From contig NZ_CP042912.1 in assembly GCF_008087665.1 (NCBI RefSeq), forward strand, positions 5,146,001 through 5,210,000: a stretch of 64,000 nucleotides of DNA, in the 5' to 3' direction. A program made the position numbers and the translations under genes. The notes under the pieces were generated by a model that saw only the letters and a program-made list of their open reading frames with translations, ran no database searches and was not told where the DNA came from. Source of the DNA: Mariniblastus fucicola. Lineage in GTDB: Bacteria > Planctomycetota > Planctomycetia > Pirellulales > Pirellulaceae. Shown one piece after another: positions 60,512 to 64,000 of this stretch (position 1 is its first letter; each line of letters begins with the position of its first letter).

Positions 60512-60994
60512 ATGAACCCCGTGGCTCAACAGTTTTTGACTCAGGAAGCAATTCTGGCGTACGCTCGCGATGTTGACCCTGCTGGCAACGACCAATTCGC
60601 TGCTCAACTCCGCAGCGTTTCAGCAGATCAGTTGTTTGATAGCTCAATCGCAGACGATGAGTTGGCTCAGTGTTGCAAGTCGGGTTTGTGGCTGTTGCAC
60701 AATTTTCTGCACGAGTCGCACGAGATCAGCCAGTCGATCCATTCGGCAGAAGGAAGCTGGTGGCATGCGATCATGCATCGCACCGAAGGCGATTTTTCCA
60801 ATGCGAAGTACTGGTATCGCCGGGCGGGCGAGCATCAGGCGTTTGGCGACGTGACAGATGGCTTTGACCCGTACGCGTTCGTGGACCGATGCCAGCAGGA
60901 GTATCGCAACGGTTCGCTTTCGGATGATACGCAGGAAATTGCGTTCGCTGAATGGAAGGCTTTGTTTGACTACTGTTACCTGAATGCGGCGTAA
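60512..60994 (+). CDS. Conserved unknown protein
   Basis: A 160-residue soluble protein starting MNPVAQQFLTQEAIL. Helical; conserved-looking segments are SGLWLLHNFLHESHEIS, GSWWHAIMHRTEGDFSNAKY and WYRRAGEHQAF. I believe this is a widespread unnamed family in planctomycetes and their relatives, recognised by the WHAIMHR and DFSNAKYW stretches, but I cannot name its function. The trailing HCxxDP-type residues do not look catalytic. It is followed six bases later by cutA, so they are probably co-transcribed. Confidence 0.7.
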   Translation: MNPVAQQFLTQEAILAYARDVDPAGNDQFAAQLRSVSADQLFDSSIADDELAQCCKSGLWLLHNFLHESHEISQSIHSAEGSWWHAIMHRTEGDFSNAKYWYRRAGEHQAFGDVTDGFDPYAFVDRCQQEYRNGSLSDDTQEIAFAEWKALFDYCYLNAA

Positions 60995-61000
60995 ATTTCG

Positions 61001-61333
61001 ATGGAACGCAACCTGCCAGTCATCGTTTCCACGACCGCCGATGCGGAAGATTTGCTTGAACGGATTGCAAATGCGTTGCTGGAGAATCGACTCGCTGCTT
61101 GCTGTCAGATCAGCGGTCCGATCAAGAGCGTCTATCGTTGGGACGGAAAAGTCGAATCGTCCTCCGAGCACGCTTGCTCGATAAAAACCGTGTCAGATCA
61201 CGTCGACACCGTCATCAAAACCATCGGCGAACTGCACAGTTACGACGAACCTGAAATCGTCGTCACGCCAATCATTGGCGGAAGCGATTCGTACTTGAAA
61301 TGGATCTTTGATTCGGTCCAACCGGTGGAGTAG
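61001..61333 (+). CDS. cutA: Divalent-cation tolerance protein CutA
   Basis: A 110-residue trimeric cytoplasmic protein of the CutA1 family. Typical marks are the start LPVIVSTTADAEDL, ANALLENRLAACCQISGPI, KSVYRWDGKVE, and the SYDEPEIVVTPI strand. The metal-binding role is proposed for the family but not settled. Length is standard. It is preceded by the unknown 60512-60994 gene with a six-base gap. Confidence 0.93.
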   Translation: MERNLPVIVSTTADAEDLLERIANALLENRLAACCQISGPIKSVYRWDGKVESSSEHACSIKTVSDHVDTVIKTIGELHSYDEPEIVVTPIIGGSDSYLKWIFDSVQPVE

Positions 61334-61437
61334 GTTTCCAATCTGTGGTGATGGAGCAGCTGGATGCAATCTGTCATTGGAAAACATGCCAGCAGATCTG
61401 CTATTGCGGCGGAAACAACTTCTGTCACAGTGCGCGC

Positions 61438-61707
61438 ATGAGCACTGCACGAAAAAGCCAATCTACATTCTCCCGATTGGCCATCCTTGCGCTCGCTGTT
61501 CAGCTTACCGGCTGCGGTTCAACGCGTTTGAACCTCGGACCACCTGGGACGATTGGCATGCAACGCGAAAAAGCCGTCATCCATGACCCGTACCCAAGCA
61601 CCGACCTTGGCCCTCCGATTGTCGGCGGTCGACCAAGCGGATTTGACTTGCCTCTGGACCCAACCAAGGGCTTGCAGGTCAATCCGCACGCGCGGCAAAG
61701 CTACTAA
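61438..61707 (+). CDS. Small planctomycete lipoprotein
   Basis: An 89-residue lipoprotein. ATG 61438 gives MSTARKSQSTFSRLAILALA, with a lipobox ending LTGC. The mature part contains GPPGTIGMQREKAVIHDPYP and LGPPIVGGRPSGF, a pattern I recall from unnamed lipoproteins of this phylum. The upstream in-frame ATG 61345 would add a Cys-rich stretch that is not signal-like. It lies 104 bases after cutA on the same strand. Function unknown. Confidence 0.75.
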   Translation: MSTARKSQSTFSRLAILALAVQLTGCGSTRLNLGPPGTIGMQREKAVIHDPYPSTDLGPPIVGGRPSGFDLPLDPTKGLQVNPHARQSY

Positions 61708-61797
61708 GTCGGCTAAGCTCTGGCCTACGGATATTGAACGAGCGGACAGAATCGCCCGCACGTCCCGTACTGTTCGGATCAGCCAGCCAGGCGGACC

Positions 61798-62817
61798 CTA
61801 GTCTTTGAATGGCAGGCCTTTGACTTTGGTTTGAACTTTGCAGATGAAACCGCTGGAAGTCATATAAAGTGTTGAGCCGTCGTCACCGAACGCGCAATTC
61901 GCAGTCGGCTTTCCCATCAGGATTCGGCCGAGCAACTTGCCTTCCGGCGAGATAATCAACACGCCGCCAGGACCGGTGCCCCAGATGTTGCCTTGCGTGT
62001 CGACCGCCATTCCGTCGGGCATTCCGGGATCGCCTTTCTTGACCCACTGCGATGTGTCGTAAAGGACTTTGCCGTCACCGAGCGTTCCGTCGTCCTTGAT
62101 TGGCCAGCTTTGGAAAACCGGTGCTTCTTTGTCGGATTGAGCCACGTAGAGCGTTTTCTCATCGGGAGAAAGGCCGATGCCGTTCGGGCGAGTCATCTCT
62201 TTGGTCAACAGCGTGACGCTGCCGTCCGGCTTGATGCGATAAACACCATGCCATTCGATCTCCCGAGACGCTTCGTCCTTGAGTCCGTACGGCGGGTCGG
62301 TGAAGTAGATATCGCCGTTGGAGTGAATGATCAGATCGTTCGGGCTGTTGAATCGTTTGCCTTCGAAGCGATCGGCAATCGTCGTTTTCGTACCATCTTT
62401 CTCGACGCGATACACCCGGCGGTTGCCGTGATCGCAAGCGTGCAGCAAACCGTCATTGCCAAGCAGTAAACCGTTTGAACCGGGCTCGCGCCATTTCGTT
62501 TTCGGTCCGTCGTAGCCACTTGGATCCATAAAGACTGTGGTCTCACCCGTTTCCGGGTCCCATTTGCTGATCTTGTTCCTTGGCACATCGGACCAAATCA
62601 AAAAGTTTCCGTCCTTGATCCAAACCGGGCCTTCTGACCATTGATGCCCGGTTGAGATGACTTCAATCGGAGCATTAACATCGATCAGAGCGTCGAGTCC
62701 GTCATCAAGTTTTTCGATCGAGCGTTCGATCTGATTGGCTTTGTCCTGGGCTTGAGCGAGTGGAGCCAAGCCGACGATCAGCGAGACGGCTATGGAACAG
62801 GTGATCAATTTTTTCAT
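61798..62817 (-). CDS. Exported SMP-30/gluconolactonase/LRE-family protein
   Basis: A six-bladed propeller hydrolase-like protein of 339 residues, exported (MKKLITCSIAVSLIVG signal, ending AQAQ). SMP-30 marks: VISTGHQWSEGPVWIKD, with the metal-binding Glu, FNSPNDLIIHSNGDIYFTDPP, and the closing DGMAVDTQGNIWGTGPGG with a metal-binding Asp. The family includes lactonases such as gluconolactonase that act on sugar acids. The substrate is unknown. It is convergent with the lipoprotein gene. Confidence 0.9.
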   Translation of the reverse strand: MKKLITCSIAVSLIVGLAPLAQAQDKANQIERSIEKLDDGLDALIDVNAPIEVISTGHQWSEGPVWIKDGNFLIWSDVPRNKISKWDPETGETTVFMDPSGYDGPKTKWREPGSNGLLLGNDGLLHACDHGNRRVYRVEKDGTKTTIADRFEGKRFNSPNDLIIHSNGDIYFTDPPYGLKDEASREIEWHGVYRIKPDGSVTLLTKEMTRPNGIGLSPDEKTLYVAQSDKEAPVFQSWPIKDDGTLGDGKVLYDTSQWVKKGDPGMPDGMAVDTQGNIWGTGPGGVLIISPEGKLLGRILMGKPTANCAFGDDGSTLYMTSSGFICKVQTKVKGLPFKD

Positions 62818-62969
62818 CAGGAGTCCGTAATGGTTTGGCGGTTTTATGTGGTTCGAGTGATGCTCGATTTTACATCAGTTCGCAAGCGAGTTCCAACATT
62901 TGCGATCTGTGGCGGAATAAGAAGGCATGCGCGTCAGGATGCTGACACTCCGGCGCAAACTTCAAAGAA

Positions 62970-64000
62970 TTACGATCCCATCCAAACGTTGCTGTTGAGC
63001 AAAGGACGTCGTTTGGCAACAACCGCGGATTTCATCGCCATGTACTCCGAGGAGAACTTCGCTTCGCCGAGTTGCACCAATACGGAATCTGGTTCCAGCG
63101 ACTCCCAACGTGGATTGTCCAATAGCGCAGTCACATGCTGGCGCAAGTTGGATGCTTCGCCGGCAAACAGATCGACCTCGCCGCTGGCGATCACAAACAC
63201 GCCCGGACATTCGTATTTCGGGCTGTCGATTTTCTCGATGGATACACGGGACAAGCGACGCTTCGAAAATTCACCGTTTCGCTCGGCCGCGATGCGACGC
63301 GCACTTCGAGCCTGTTTGCGGATCGCGATCGCAGCCCGTCGATAGTCAGTCGAAGAAATCTCTGCGTCCTGCGGACCATATTCCGACGCAATTCGATCAA
63401 AATAGGCGGCTGATTCGGGAGAGCAAAACATTTCGTCGAGCGAGACCCCAAAGTCGACTTCGATCAATCGCCAAGCCACCTCGCTGGCGTAGCTGTATCT
63501 ACTCTGGTCGGACGTGGAAATTTTTGGCACACGTTTCGTGGAAGCCGGGAGCTTTTTCGACTTTCGCAAACTCAGCAGCAACCGATTCCAAACCGTCGCG
63601 TTTCCACCGATGCCTTTCGAGAGGCAATCGTCGATGAACCGTTTGTTCAGATCCTTGTCACACAACAAATAGTCAACCGGATACCCTTCGCCAGCAGTCA
63701 AATACGACTCAACGACGGCGTCAATCGTTTTGTCATCAAAGCCCTTCTTTCGCCGTTTACCTTTGGCCGTGCTGGGCGCACTTTCGATCGGATCTTCAGG
63801 GCCATCGATCGCGTCGCCGATGCCTGTTTTCTCCAGCCGATTGCCAATGTGTTTTACGTACTCTTCAGACAGCTCAAAACCCATCCACTGACGAGCCAAC
63901 TTTTTCGCGACACACAGAGTCGTGCCGCTACCGCCGAACGGATCCAAAACCAGATCTTGCGGGTTGCTCGATGACCGAATAATTCGCGCCAAAAGCTGCT
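62970..64000 (-). CDS. Site-specific DNA methyltransferase (N-terminal part outside window)
   Basis: Partial gene; the frame stays open past base 64000, so the catalytic N-terminus with the DPPY/NPPY-type motif is outside. The visible part begins QLLARIIRSSSNPQDLVLDP, then FGGSGTTLCVAKKLARQW and GFELSEEY, which are motifs X/I and the SAM-binding turn of beta-class N4/N6 methyltransferases. It is followed by roughly 260 residues of C-terminal extension without a recognised domain; a Lys/Arg-rich KGKRRKKGFDDKTID stretch precedes a helical region. A restriction partner would have to lie outside this window. It ends about 150 bases from the SMP-30 gene. Confidence 0.85.
   Translation of the reverse strand, partial: QLLARIIRSSSNPQDLVLDPFGGSGTTLCVAKKLARQWMGFELSEEYVKHIGNRLEKTGIGDAIDGPEDPIESAPSTAKGKRRKKGFDDKTIDAVVESYLTAGEGYPVDYLLCDKDLNKRFIDDCLSKGIGGNATVWNRLLLSLRKSKKLPASTKRVPKISTSDQSRYSYASEVAWRLIEVDFGVSLDEMFCSPESAAYFDRIASEYGPQDAEISSTDYRRAAIAIRKQARSARRIAAERNGEFSKRRLSRVSIEKIDSPKYECPGVFVIASGEVDLFAGEASNLRQHVTALLDNPRWESLEPDSVLVQLGEAKFSSEYMAMKSAVVAKRRPLLNSNVWMGS

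Noticed and set aside
1-64000. CRISPR arrays, insertion sequences, prophage or integrase genes
   Set aside because: None seen: no spaced direct repeats other than the contiguous heptamer, no transposase or integrase motif in any frame.

Overview
The window reads as a chromosomal stretch of a Planctomycetota bacterium, most likely of the Pirellulales type. This rests on marker families and moderate GC, not on rRNA. The markers are a PEP-CTERM protein, a TIGR03000 double-domain protein, small membrane proteins starting with an NPY/NPF-type N-terminus, membrane proteins with the 'QFxLRxLL' segment, a Tat-exported Gfo/Idh/MocA oxidoreductase, a sulfotransferase, an ECF42-type sigma factor with a YCII partner, and a diderm LPS toolkit (LpxC, LpxA, OmpH/Skp, LptD). 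No CRISPR array, insertion sequence or rRNA operon was seen. One tRNA (Leu, anticodon UAG) is present.

Layout: 0-4 kb holds cysS (cut by the window edge), a PEP-CTERM protein with a clear terminator, and purD. 4.1-10.3 kb is a same-strand run: a type-1-copper (cupredoxin) protein, a lipoprotein with two c-type haem sites, a cytochrome-oxidase subunit I homologue whose oxygen-reduction site is dismantled while the low-spin haem ligands remain, and an ABC-2 type permease. 10.3-16.1 kb is an envelope operon on the minus strand (ompH/skp, lpxC, lpxA, Gfo oxidoreductase) flanked by a small membrane protein and a coiled-coil protein. 16.2-24.1 kb carries a GT2 glycosyltransferase, a large membrane protein, the ECF42 sigma/YCII pair, the TIGR03000 protein, and a coupled DUF2071/TIGR01777 pair. 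24.3-28.8 kb has a DUF819 membrane protein, tRNA-Leu, two decayed gene remnants (DUF1573-like and TolC-like), a membrane protein and a TorD-like chaperone.

29.0-33.3 kb is the flagellar export gate operon fliO-fliP-fliQ-fliR-flhB, in which FlhB stops before its autocleavage domain and FliQ has an unusual C-terminal tail. 33.3-46.8 kb is a mixture of housekeeping and lifestyle genes: a PQQ-like propeller, a sulfotransferase, a SNF2 helicase with a small partner, a Tat-exported oxidoreductase, a UPF1-like helicase, and a sodium-solute symporter with its DUF3311 partner. 47-50 kb carries small membrane proteins, a sirtuin gene split by an in-frame amber codon, and agmatine deiminase. 51-56 kb has two adjacent clan-CD-like proteins: a C25 (gingipain-like) protease and a CHAT protein without a visible catalytic dyad. 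56.3-64 kb holds two small planctomycete lipoproteins, a 21-unit heptamer tandem repeat, LptD, CutA, an SMP-30/gluconolactonase protein and a DNA methyltransferase cut by the window edge.

The best candidate for something undescribed is the 4.1-10.3 kb redox cluster. Its subunit I homologue has lost CuB ligands, the haem a3 ligand and the Mg site but kept the bis-histidine haem a site, so it should carry electrons without reducing oxygen. Other notable points are FlhB without its switch domain, the amber-interrupted sirtuin, the C25/CHAT pair, and a Gfo oxidoreductase translationally coupled to lpxA.
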